NCBI GenBank assembly: GCA_017959525.1
Contig: JAGDAL010000146.1
Location: 1 to 8,086, forward strand
Length of the DNA stretch: 8,086 nt
Source of the DNA: Lachnospiraceae bacterium
GTDB lineage: Bacteria; Bacillota; Clostridia; Lachnospirales; Lachnospiraceae
Reading direction: 5' to 3'
The position numbers and the translations under genes are program-made. This document shows, in pieces, positions 1 through 5,156 of the stretch (position 1 is its first letter; each line of letters opens with the position of its first letter). The notes beneath the pieces were generated by a model, which was given only the letters and a program-made list of their open reading frames with translations, searched no databases and was not told the DNA's origin.

Positions 1-596
1 AGTCCCTTCGGAATTCTAGCACCGACTCTGGTGTATTTGCCCGGAGCCTTCAGGAAATCTACGATCTCCTCCAACTCCTCTTTTTCTTCCTGCAAACCTG
101 CCACGTTCTCAAAGCGAACATCAATGTTCTCCTGTGTGGTCATGCGGGCACGGCTCTTACCGAAGTTCATCATCTTGGCATTGGTGCCGCCGGAGTTGGC
201 TGCCATCTGTCCGTTCATCAGAATCATGAACAGGATGAATACCACTGCCACAATCAGAAGCATCGGCAACAATTCCAAGAACCACTGGTCCTGTGGAATA
301 TCATTCAGCATGTATGGGATGTTGTTCTCTTGCAGGTAATCCTGGAACTCATTGACATCGGATACATACAGGGTATACACCGTCTGGTCGTTCTTCAGAT
401 TGACCCGTGCCTTACCGGTAGGAACCTGAACGTTCTGATCAATGGTGATGCCATTCACCTGTCCGTTCTCAACAGCCTCCTCCAGTCTGGTCATGGAATA
501 ATCCGGAGTCTTCGTTCCGGCAAAATAGTACCAGAAGAAGATAATCAAAAGTATCAGTATAATGTAAGCGCCAAATCCGCTTCTTCTCTGTCTCAA
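1..596 (-). CDS. ftsH: FtsH, ATP-dependent zinc metalloprotease, N-terminal part (cut by window edge)
   Basis: FtsH is a membrane-anchored AAA+ protease that extracts and degrades misassembled membrane proteins and some soluble regulators. The window holds the first 198 codons. A basic N-terminus (RQRRSG) precedes membrane segment 1 (about residues 10-26). An extracytoplasmic domain of about 80 residues and membrane segment 2 (about 107-127) follow. A linker then leads into the start of the AAA domain, with RFENVAGLQEEKEEL at 161-175 and ARIPKG at the edge. Walker A should come next, outside the window, so the ATPase and zinc motifs cannot be checked here. The start is TTG: a TAG stop lies directly upstream in frame, GGAAGGAG sits 7 nt before the TTG, and the first in-frame ATG (residue 35) would remove segment 1. 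It lies 29 nt after hpt, in the usual tilS-hpt-ftsH order. Confidence 0.96.
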   Translation of the reverse strand, partial: MRQRRSGFGAYIILILLIIFFWYYFAGTKTPDYSMTRLEEAVENGQVNGITIDQNVQVPTGKARVNLKNDQTVYTLYVSDVNEFQDYLQENNIPYMLNDIPQDQWFLELLPMLLIVAVVFILFMILMNGQMAANSGGTNAKMMNFGKSRARMTTQENIDVRFENVAGLQEEKEELEEIVDFLKAPGKYTRVGARIPKG

Positions 597-603
597 CTAT
601 GTG

Positions 604-611
604 CTCCTTCC
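604..611 (-). promoter_or_regulatory. Ribosome binding site that fixes the TTG start of ftsH
   Basis: GGAAGGAG on the minus strand lies 7 nt upstream of the TTG at 596-594. No ATG or GTG is available in frame between the upstream stop and membrane segment 1, so this strong site supports initiation at TTG. Confidence 0.85.
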
Positions 612-625
612 AATTGATTCGGTAA

Positions 626-1159
626 CTACTTGTTCTCGAAATCAACTACTCCGATGTATGGAAGGTTGCGGTATCTCTGATCGTAATCAAGACCATATCC
701 AACAACGAATGCATCCGGAATAGTGAATCCCGTGTAGTCTACCGTTACGTCCACTTCACGTCGATCCGGCTTATCAAGCATGGTACACATACGTACGCTC
801 TTCGCCTTGCGCTCCTTGAAAAATCCGGACAGGAAATTCAAGGTATTTCCACTATCAATAATATCTTCAACAATCAATACGTTCTGGCCTTCGCAGTCCA
901 AATCCAAGTCTTTCTTTACAACGACTTCGCCGGAAGATACGGTTCCGGAACCATAGCTGCTGGTTGCCATAAAATCAATAATTACCGGTACCGTAATGCG
1001 CTTTGCCAATTCGCATGCGAAAAAGGAAGCTCCCTTCAGAATACATACCAAAAATACTGTCTCACCCTTGTAGTCCTCACTGATCTGCGCACCCAATTCT
1101 GCGATACGTGCAGACAGTTCTTCCTCAGGAATCATCACGCGAATACTATGATCGTTCAT
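626..1159 (-). CDS. hpt: Hypoxanthine phosphoribosyltransferase
   Basis: This cytoplasmic purine-salvage enzyme converts hypoxanthine (and usually guanine) plus PRPP to IMP or GMP plus pyrophosphate. The 177-residue length is normal for bacterial HPRT. Visible motifs are the LKG loop at 41-43, the flexible-loop SSYG at 67-70, and the PRPP-binding stretch VLIVEDIIDSGNTL at 94-107. In that stretch E98/D99 bind ribose/metal and D102 is the expected catalytic acid/base. DKPDRR at 129-134 carries the lysine that contacts the purine ring, and FVVGYGLDYD at 151-160 is the C-terminal signature. The ATG starts 5 nt after the tilS stop, and its ribosome binding site GGAGG is inside the last tilS codons, so the two genes are almost certainly co-transcribed and may be translationally coupled. 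In Bacillus, the homologous HprT forms a complex with TilS; whether that holds here is unknown. Confidence 0.97.
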   Translation of the reverse strand: MNDHSIRVMIPEEELSARIAELGAQISEDYKGETVFLVCILKGASFFACELAKRITVPVIIDFMATSSYGSGTVSSGEVVVKKDLDLDCEGQNVLIVEDIIDSGNTLNFLSGFFKERKAKSVRMCTMLDKPDRREVDVTVDYTGFTIPDAFVVGYGLDYDQRYRNLPYIGVVDFENK

Positions 1160-1164
1160 TTAAT

Positions 1165-2571
1165 TTAGTTCCTCCAAACCTCTACTTTTAATACTCGACT
1201 GGTCTCGTCCGTTACCAATGCGGCTTCGCTGCGGCGATAACCAATCACCCAAAGAACATCCGATCCTTCTGCTAACAGCGGAATGGAATCTCTTTCTTCC
1301 TTCGGGATTTTTTCGTCGATAAAATAATCCTTCAACCGCTTGGTTCCACCGTCTGCCATTACCTGCATCCGGTCGCCCATATTTCGGCTTCGGATATTTA
1401 ACTTATCCTGTATCTTATCATAATCGAAGATTTTCGCATAGGTTTTATCCGGGATTTCTTCCCCAGCTGTCCACTGCTGGACTTCCAGATGAATATCGTA
1501 CTCATCCAGCGAAATCTCGTAGCTTTCGCCCACCTCCGGTTTTGGAATGTCGATGGACCAAGGATCCTGCGGAACTTCTTCGTCAGCAATTTTCTCAACA
1601 ATCAGCTCATCGTAATCTGACTTTAGCTTAATGCCGCCCGGAAGATCGATGCGCTTGCCCACTTCTGCGGACAACAGCTCAACCGCAGCCACAAAATGGC
1701 CTCTTGTAATATCGCGAATACCGCCACACTCCTGTAACAGGAAGCGACGTACAACCTCAGACTGCATAGCATCCGGGTATTTTAACAACTTCTCGCGCAC
1801 GATGCCCTGCTTGCCGCGCACCGCATCCAAGATTCGATCTGCGTCATCCATATGACTCTTATAGAGTCTGGTCAGCTGCTTCGCGCTCTCATTGATATGT
1901 GCCACCGCTTCGGAATTAATCTCACGTAAGGTCGGTAAGATTTCATGACGAATGCGATTTCTCGCGTAATTATCATCTGCATTGGTGGAGTCGGTCACGT
2001 AATCCTGTTCCTTGTCCGCCAAGTACATCTCAATCTCGCCCCGCTCTACGCACAAGAGAGGCCGAATGATCTTGGTGCCGTCCTTGCGAGGGCTTAATGG
2101 CTCCATACCACACATGCCACGGATGCCGGTACCGCGGGCCATCTGATAGAGGATGGTTTCCACATTGTCATCCGCATTGTGGGCCACTGCAATTTTGCCG
2201 CCCTTCTCCCCATGCTTCGCTGTCTGAATCAGCGCCTCGTAGCGTAACCGTCTGGCAGCCTCTTCTAAGGACATATGCTCTAAGCTAGCAAGCTCCGGTG
2301 CATCTACATCCGCCTGGCGGAACGGAACGCCCTTGGAGATACACAACTTCTCTACGAATCTGCCATCCTCCACGCTCTCTTCGCCGCGGATACCATGCTC
2401 CACATAGACCGCCTGCACCTTCAGGTCATACTCCTCCTGCAGGTCTAAAAGTACAAAAAGCAGGCACACCGAATCGGCCCCACCGGACACACCCACGGTC
2501 ACCTGCTCACCATGTTCTAGGAGTTCATTTGCCTGTATAAAATTTCTAACCTTGTCCAAGAAACTTAACAT
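1165..2571 (-). CDS. tilS: tRNA(Ile)-lysidine synthetase TilS
   Basis: TilS attaches lysine to cytidine 34 of the CAU anticodon of tRNA-Ile2 using ATP. This makes lysidine, so the tRNA reads AUA and is charged with isoleucine; the enzyme is normally essential. Numbering from ATG 2571 (468 aa), the PP-loop SGGADS is at 29-34, EHGIRGEES at 58-66, VAHNADDNVETIL at 129-141 and DSTNADDNYARNRIRHE at 194-210, all typical of the N-terminal N-type ATP pyrophosphatase domain. A helical middle region (about 215-310) leads to the TilS C-terminal domain, with TKRLKDYFIDEKIPKEERD at 410-428 followed by IPLL and VLWVIGYRRS. A GTG at 2577 extends the frame by two codons, but it sits inside the Shine-Dalgarno sequence AGAGGTGA, which fits the ATG better. 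A terminator-like hairpin lies immediately upstream. Confidence 0.96.
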   Translation of the reverse strand: MLSFLDKVRNFIQANELLEHGEQVTVGVSGGADSVCLLFVLLDLQEEYDLKVQAVYVEHGIRGEESVEDGRFVEKLCISKGVPFRQADVDAPELASLEHMSLEEAARRLRYEALIQTAKHGEKGGKIAVAHNADDNVETILYQMARGTGIRGMCGMEPLSPRKDGTKIIRPLLCVERGEIEMYLADKEQDYVTDSTNADDNYARNRIRHEILPTLREINSEAVAHINESAKQLTRLYKSHMDDADRILDAVRGKQGIVREKLLKYPDAMQSEVVRRFLLQECGGIRDITRGHFVAAVELLSAEVGKRIDLPGGIKLKSDYDELIVEKIADEEVPQDPWSIDIPKPEVGESYEISLDEYDIHLEVQQWTAGEEIPDKTYAKIFDYDKIQDKLNIRSRNMGDRMQVMADGGTKRLKDYFIDEKIPKEERDSIPLLAEGSDVLWVIGYRRSEAALVTDETSRVLKVEVWRN

Positions 2572-2573
2572 GT

Positions 2574-2581
2574 TCACCTCT
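2574..2581 (-). promoter_or_regulatory. Shine-Dalgarno site of tilS, decides between GTG and ATG start
   Basis: AGAGGTGA matches the 3' part of the full anti-SD complement (AGGAGGTGA) and leads into the ATG at 2571-2569. The competing GTG at 2577-2575 is part of this site and has only the U-tract of a hairpin upstream. The site begins 5 nt after that U-tract. Confidence 0.65.
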
Positions 2582-2586
2582 GTATG

Positions 2587-2612
2587 AAAAAAAGCCGATG
2601 TTCACACCGGCT
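2587..2612 (-). terminator. Intrinsic terminator or attenuator between divIC and tilS
   Basis: The RNA-like strand reads AGCCGGTG, loop TGAA, CATCGGCT, then seven T. This is an 8-bp stem (one G-U pair) with a 4-nt loop directly followed by the T-run, a standard intrinsic terminator shape. It begins 10 nt after the divIC stop codon. No promoter can fit between it and tilS, so it must allow readthrough, or tilS needs a promoter within or before divIC. Confidence 0.8.
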
Positions 2613-2622
2613 CTCTTATGCA

Positions 2623-2922
2623 TCAATCACCAGACTGCCGGAAGACGATTTCATTCTCATGCACCAAGCCCAACTTGCCCCGCGCCGTATTCTCCACGTA
2701 CTCCTCCGTCTGTGTACGCTCCTCATACGTCTGCAAATCTTCTGCGGCTGCCTGCTGTGCTTCCAACTCTTCCTGCAATGCTGCTTCCTGTTGCTGATAT
2801 TCCGCATTCTTGCGATATAACGTGCCGATCTGCACCGCCATTACAATAACCAAAAATATAATGATGATTCCTACATAGCCACGCACCGGCTGTCTGCGGC
2901 GTGACTTCTTTTTCTTACTCAT
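2623..2922 (-). CDS. divIC: DivIC/FtsB-family septum formation initiator
   Basis: This is a small bitopic division protein of the DivIC/FtsB family (septum formation initiator family). Its homologues join FtsL and DivIB at the septum and help activate septal peptidoglycan synthesis. The 99 residues show a short, strongly basic cytoplasmic N-terminus (SKKKKSRRR, 2-10), one membrane segment (about 16-34) and a Gln/Glu-rich coiled coil (about 36-72). The family C-terminal motif is at 74-94, with ENTARGKLGLVHENEIVF. FtsL has the same topology, but this C-terminal motif and the position between rqcP and tilS favour DivIC. The ATG has AAAGGGAG 7 nt upstream. It lies 57 nt downstream of rqcP and is probably co-transcribed with it. 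In spore-forming relatives yabP and yabQ occupy the space just upstream; they are missing here. Confidence 0.9.
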   Translation of the reverse strand: MSKKKKSRRRQPVRGYVGIIIIFLVIVMAVQIGTLYRKNAEYQQQEAALQEELEAQQAAAEDLQTYEERTQTEEYVENTARGKLGLVHENEIVFRQSGD

Positions 2923-2951
2923 TCTGATACTCCCTTTCTCACTGCTGCTCT

Positions 2952-2968
2952 ATGGAATCCGCTTCCAT
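2952..2968 (-). other. Small inverted repeat in the rqcP-divIC gap
   Basis: ATGGAA and TTCCAT form a perfect 6-bp stem around a 5-nt loop (GCGGA). No T-run follows, so it is not a terminator. It could be an RNA processing or stabilising hairpin, or chance. Confidence 0.35.
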
Positions 2969-2979
2969 GAAAAGAATGG

Positions 2980-3219
2980 TTAAATGTATCGGAATAAATC
3001 CTTGGCCTCATCCTTCTTCGTGGTCTCCTGTAGGTCCAGCACTTCGACCTTCACTGTCTTATTACCAAATGCAATCTCGATGATATCTCCCACCTTGACG
3101 TTCAAAGAAGCCTTCGCCGGCTTGTCATTCACGGTTACACGTCCGGCATCACACGCCTCGTTCGCTACGGTTCTTCTCTTAATCAATCGGGATACTTTTA
3201 AAAACTTATCTAATCTCAT
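2980..3219 (-). CDS. rqcP: RqcP (YabO), S4-domain RNA-binding protein of ribosome quality control
   Basis: RqcP homologues bind obstructed 50S subunits carrying peptidyl-tRNA and work with RqcH in adding C-terminal alanine tails to stalled peptides (established for Bacillus subtilis YabO; also called an Hsp15-like S4 protein). The 79-residue length is typical. The S4 domain fills the N-terminal two thirds: MRLDKFLKVSRLIKRRTVAN (1-20) is nearly the signature of the family, followed by AGRVTVNDKPAKAS (25-38) and VGDIIEI (43-49). The tail ends with TTKKDEAKDLF. The frame is open further upstream to another ATG at 3312, but that part crosses the hup terminator and this gene's own promoter, and the family starts at MRLDKF. 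No Shine-Dalgarno sequence precedes the ATG; the -10 box is only 6 nt away, which suggests a leaderless mRNA. divIC follows. Confidence 0.93.
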   Translation of the reverse strand: MRLDKFLKVSRLIKRRTVANEACDAGRVTVNDKPAKASLNVKVGDIIEIAFGNKTVKVEVLDLQETTKKDEAKDLFRYI

Positions 3220-3225
3220 GCATTC

Positions 3226-3255
3226 ATTATAGCACAACCCCCGCCGGCAAGTGAA
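3226..3255 (-). promoter_or_regulatory. Promoter of rqcP-divIC with extended -10, almost touching the start codon
   Basis: The -10 TATAAT (3231-3226) is a perfect consensus and is preceded by TGC, giving an extended -10. The -35 is TTCACT (3255-3250), 4 of 6 to consensus, with an 18-nt spacer. Six nt separate the -10 from the rqcP ATG, so the expected start of transcription is the A of that ATG or within a base or two of it. Confidence 0.75.
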
Positions 3256-3293
3256 CACCTGTATATTCAACCAGTGGTTGCAGGCGTGGGCAT

Positions 3294-3325
3294 AAAAAAA
3301 GACTCGAGGCAAAATACCTCGAGTC
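3294..3325 (-). terminator. Intrinsic terminator of hup
   Basis: A perfect 9-bp stem (GACTCGAGG / CCTCGAGTC) with a 7-nt loop is followed on the minus strand by seven T. It lies 25 nt after the hup stop codon and separates hup from the rqcP promoter. There is no T-run on the other side, so it works only for minus-strand transcripts. Confidence 0.93.
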
Positions 3326-3350
3326 CTCTAATTCTATACAGAATCAGAAA

Positions 3351-3626
3351 TTACTTATTAACAGCGTCCTTTAAAGCCTTACCAGCCTTAAACTTAGGTG
3401 CCTTAGAAGCTGCAATCTTCATTTCCTTACCGGTCTGTGGGTTACGGCCAGTTCTAGCTGCTCTCTTAGATACTTCGAAAGTACCGAATCCAACTAACTG
3501 AACCTTTCCACCCTTCTTAAGCTCCTTAGTAACGGTCTCTGTGAAAGCCTTAACAGCTGCCTCAGCGTCCTTCTTGGAGATGTCTGCCTTGCTAGCGATT
3601 GCTGCAACTAATTCAGATTTGTTCAT
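3351..3626 (-). CDS. hup: HU family DNA-binding protein
   Basis: HU is an abundant nucleoid protein that binds and bends DNA without strong sequence preference as a dimer. The 91 residues match the usual size. [11 protein letters not shown] and [13 protein letters not shown] form the N-terminal helices of the dimer core. GFGTFEV at 46-52 starts the beta-saddle, and [17 protein letters not shown] at 55-71 is the DNA-contacting arm with the intercalating proline at 63. The C-terminal helix ends with [13 protein letters not shown]. The start is the ATG with AAGGAGG 10 nt upstream (3643-3637); the reading frame continues upstream only as untranslated leader. It has its own consensus promoter and a strong terminator, so it is probably transcribed alone and at a high level. 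HU beside rqcP-divIC is a common arrangement in Clostridia, to my knowledge. Confidence 0.97.
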   Translation of the reverse strand: MNKSELVAAIASKADISKKDAEAAVKAFTETVTKELKKGGKVQLVGFGTFEVSKRAARTGRNPQTGKEMKIAASKAPKFKAGKALKDAVNK

Positions 3627-3658
3627 AGTAATATATCCTCCTTGGAATGTATATATTT

Positions 3659-3674
3659 CCCGCGTTTTCACGGG
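3659..3674 (-). other. Hairpin in the 5' leader of hup
   Basis: CCCGTG, loop AAAA, CGCGGG gives a 6-bp stem with one G-U pair. It lies about 10 nt from the predicted transcription start and 15 nt before the Shine-Dalgarno sequence. It is followed by A/T mix and not a T-run, so it resembles a 5' mRNA-stabilising hairpin and not a terminator. The role is inferred. Confidence 0.55.
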
Positions 3675-3690
3675 ATTAACTACAAATTCA

Positions 3691-3719
3691 TTTATAATTG
3701 TTTTAAGATTCAGTGTCAA
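3691..3719 (-). promoter_or_regulatory. Strong SigA-type promoter of hup
   Basis: A perfect -35 TTGACA (3719-3714), a 17-nt spacer and -10 TATAAA (3696-3691) give a near-consensus promoter. Transcription should start near 3684, leaving a leader of about 58 nt before the hup ATG. The region just upstream is T/A-rich, as expected for an UP element. Confidence 0.9.
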
Positions 3720-3836
3720 GAAAAACAGCCCGAAAATCCGCATTTTAGCGATATTTTTTCATTTTGAACAAAACGAAAGCCCCATTATTAGCTAATTTTT
3801 ATATTGAAATCCCGAAAAATCAGTGGTTCGCACCCT
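3720..3836. other. AT-rich intergenic region upstream of the hup promoter
   Basis: This gap lies between the lipoprotein stop codon and the hup -35 box. It contains a 10-bp perfect palindrome ATTAGCTAAT (3787-3796), a 5-2-5 inverted repeat TTTTGttCAAAA (3762-3773 on the minus strand) and several short A-tracts. These could be regulator or HU binding sites, but palindromes this short arise often in AT-rich DNA. I see no intrinsic terminator for the proS-cca-lipoprotein transcript here. Confidence 0.4.
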
Positions 3837-5156
3837 CTAATTCTTCACCATGTTGGAGATCATATTGGAAATTGTAGATAAATAATCCAGCTGGGCATCC
3901 TTCTCTGTATAACCATTGGAGTTTCCGGAAGAAGAATTCCCCGAGGAATTGTTGGAATTATTATTGTTGCTGTTCGTATTATTGCTGTTATTATTTCCGC
4001 TATTACTATTGTTATTACTGCTGTTGTTATTGCTACTGTTATTGCTGCCGTTGTTATTATTGCTGTTATTATTACCGTTATTGTTCTTGGATGTATTCTC
4101 ATCCTCCAAATCCAGCACAATGGTCGCATTGGCAGAGTTGGCAAACAGCGTCCGGCTCCAGGTATCGTAACCTTCGGCGGTCACTACCAGGGAATGACGT
4201 CCGTACTGTACTTCGTGCTGCTTGTTCACATCCACAGTTTTGCCGTCAAGATAGATGATCACATCCGGCACCTGACACTGGAAGGTAATCTTGCAGAACT
4301 TCGGTCCTTCGCCTTTTAACTCGTTGAGGTCTAAGGTTAAGGTCTGATTCCGCTCTACGGTCACCGTCTTGGTTCCACCGTAGCCGTTGTTGGCTACCGT
4401 TACATCATAGGTACCTTCCGGCACTTCAAAAACCATATTCTCGGTAATGAGCGCCACCGTCTCCGTTCCTACGGTAATCAAACTGCCTTCGAACAAGGAG
4501 GTGTTTAACAGACTGATATATCCATGTCCGCTGGTTACGGTGACGGAATAGATTTCCTTGTCCTGGCCTACCACACGCAGCTCATCATCTGCACCGATAT
4601 CCGTAATATAGGAAGCAATCCCATGAGAAAAAACTTCTGTCTGCGGAGTCAGCTGATAGTTACTGTCCGCAATCTTTAAGATATCTCTGGAGAGATCGAT
4701 GTCATAATTCGTAATGTTCTCCTGCACCCACACCCGTGGAGACAGCTGGATACTGGCTAAGGCCGACTCCATTGATGCAGTCTCTGTGATCTCCACAACC
4801 TTTCCCGGTGTAAAGCTGGACCAGCTTTCTGCGTCACCGTACTTATTTAAGAACTTGGTGTCCAGGTTGTAGCTGTATCGTACCTGACGGGTAGAGGTGA
4901 TATTCTTTAAAATCACGAACTCCTCATCGCCGTCAAAGCTCTCGATCATAAAGAGGCCGGAGGTATCGGATTGGGTTTTTGTCTCTGTTTCCGTATCCTC
5001 TGTCGCCTCTTCCTCCGGTGTTGTGACAGTTGCTGCAGATTGCCCTCTTGGAATCACCGCATTGACGCCTTCGGATTTTCCGCAGGCCATAAGCAACATG
5101 GCACTTACGAAAAGGCTAAGGATGACCCTTAACGTTTTTCTTCGGATGTTTTCCAT
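3837..5156 (-). CDS. PEGA-domain lipoprotein with Asn/Ser-rich C-terminal tail
   Basis: I recognise the domain type but not a named function. The 439 residues begin with a lipoprotein signal: basic MENIRRKTLR, hydrophobic 11-23, and lipobox LMAC with lipidation expected at Cys25. The mature protein should therefore sit on the outer face of the membrane. An acidic Thr/Glu-rich linker (about 44-66) is followed by two beta-rich segments (about 68-210). PEGA-type repeats come next, one weak (about 218-280) and one clear (about 287-350, with VIIYLDGKTVD and HSLVVTAEGYDTWSRTL). Residues 358-415 are low complexity, and the last 24 residues form a possible amphipathic helix. Two cysteines (288 and 294) in the clear PEGA repeat could pair. 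PEGA domains are common in cell-surface proteins and may bind wall polymers or other proteins. The ATG overlaps the end of cca by 28 nt with only a GGGGG-type ribosome binding site, suggesting coupling to cca translation. Confidence 0.85.
   Translation of the reverse strand: MENIRRKTLRVILSLFVSAMLLMACGKSEGVNAVIPRGQSAATVTTPEEEATEDTETETKTQSDTSGLFMIESFDGDEEFVILKNITSTRQVRYSYNLDTKFLNKYGDAESWSSFTPGKVVEITETASMESALASIQLSPRVWVQENITNYDIDLSRDILKIADSNYQLTPQTEVFSHGIASYITDIGADDELRVVGQDKEIYSVTVTSGHGYISLLNTSLFEGSLITVGTETVALITENMVFEVPEGTYDVTVANNGYGGTKTVTVERNQTLTLDLNELKGEGPKFCKITFQCQVPDVIIYLDGKTVDVNKQHEVQYGRHSLVVTAEGYDTWSRTLFANSANATIVLDLEDENTSKNNNGNNNSNNNNGSNNSSNNNSSNNNSNSGNNNSNNTNSNNNNSNNSSGNSSSGNSNGYTEKDAQLDYLSTISNMISNMVKN
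3912..4085 (-). repeat. Asn/Ser-rich low-complexity coding segment
   Basis: Codons 358-415 of the lipoprotein encode 34 Asn, 17 Ser, 6 Gly and 1 Thr out of 58 residues. AAT and AAC alternate irregularly with AGC, AGT and TCC, so this is a diverged trinucleotide tract and not a pure microsatellite. The mixed synonymous codons suggest that the amino-acid composition is maintained, probably as a flexible linker. Confidence 0.9.

Noticed and set aside
31..617. Two plus-strand frames opposite ftsH
   Set aside because: The minus strand of this stretch translates continuously into the N-terminus of FtsH with both membrane segments and the start of the AAA domain.
3220..3312. N-terminal extension of RqcP to an upstream ATG
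   Set aside because: The extra 31 residues would be encoded by the hup terminator tail and by the rqcP promoter itself, lack any family similarity, and the orthologues start at MRLDKF.
3659..3674. Terminator or attenuator in the hup leader
   Set aside because: The 6-bp hairpin is followed by AAATATAT and not by a T-run, so it should not terminate transcription; it is kept only as a leader hairpin.
3820..3851. tRNA-like T-arm and CCA end (GGTTCGCACC followed by TTCACCA on the plus strand)
   Set aside because: The flanking bases do not pair into a 5-bp T-stem, and no anticodon arm or acceptor stem can be drawn upstream.
3916..4170. Plus-strand frame encoding a Leu/Glu-rich hydrophobic 84-residue peptide that looks like a membrane protein
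   Set aside because: It is the antisense of the Asn/Ser tract: AAY and AGY read backwards as Leu codons. The lipoprotein on the minus strand has a lipobox and PEGA repeats, so that is the real gene.
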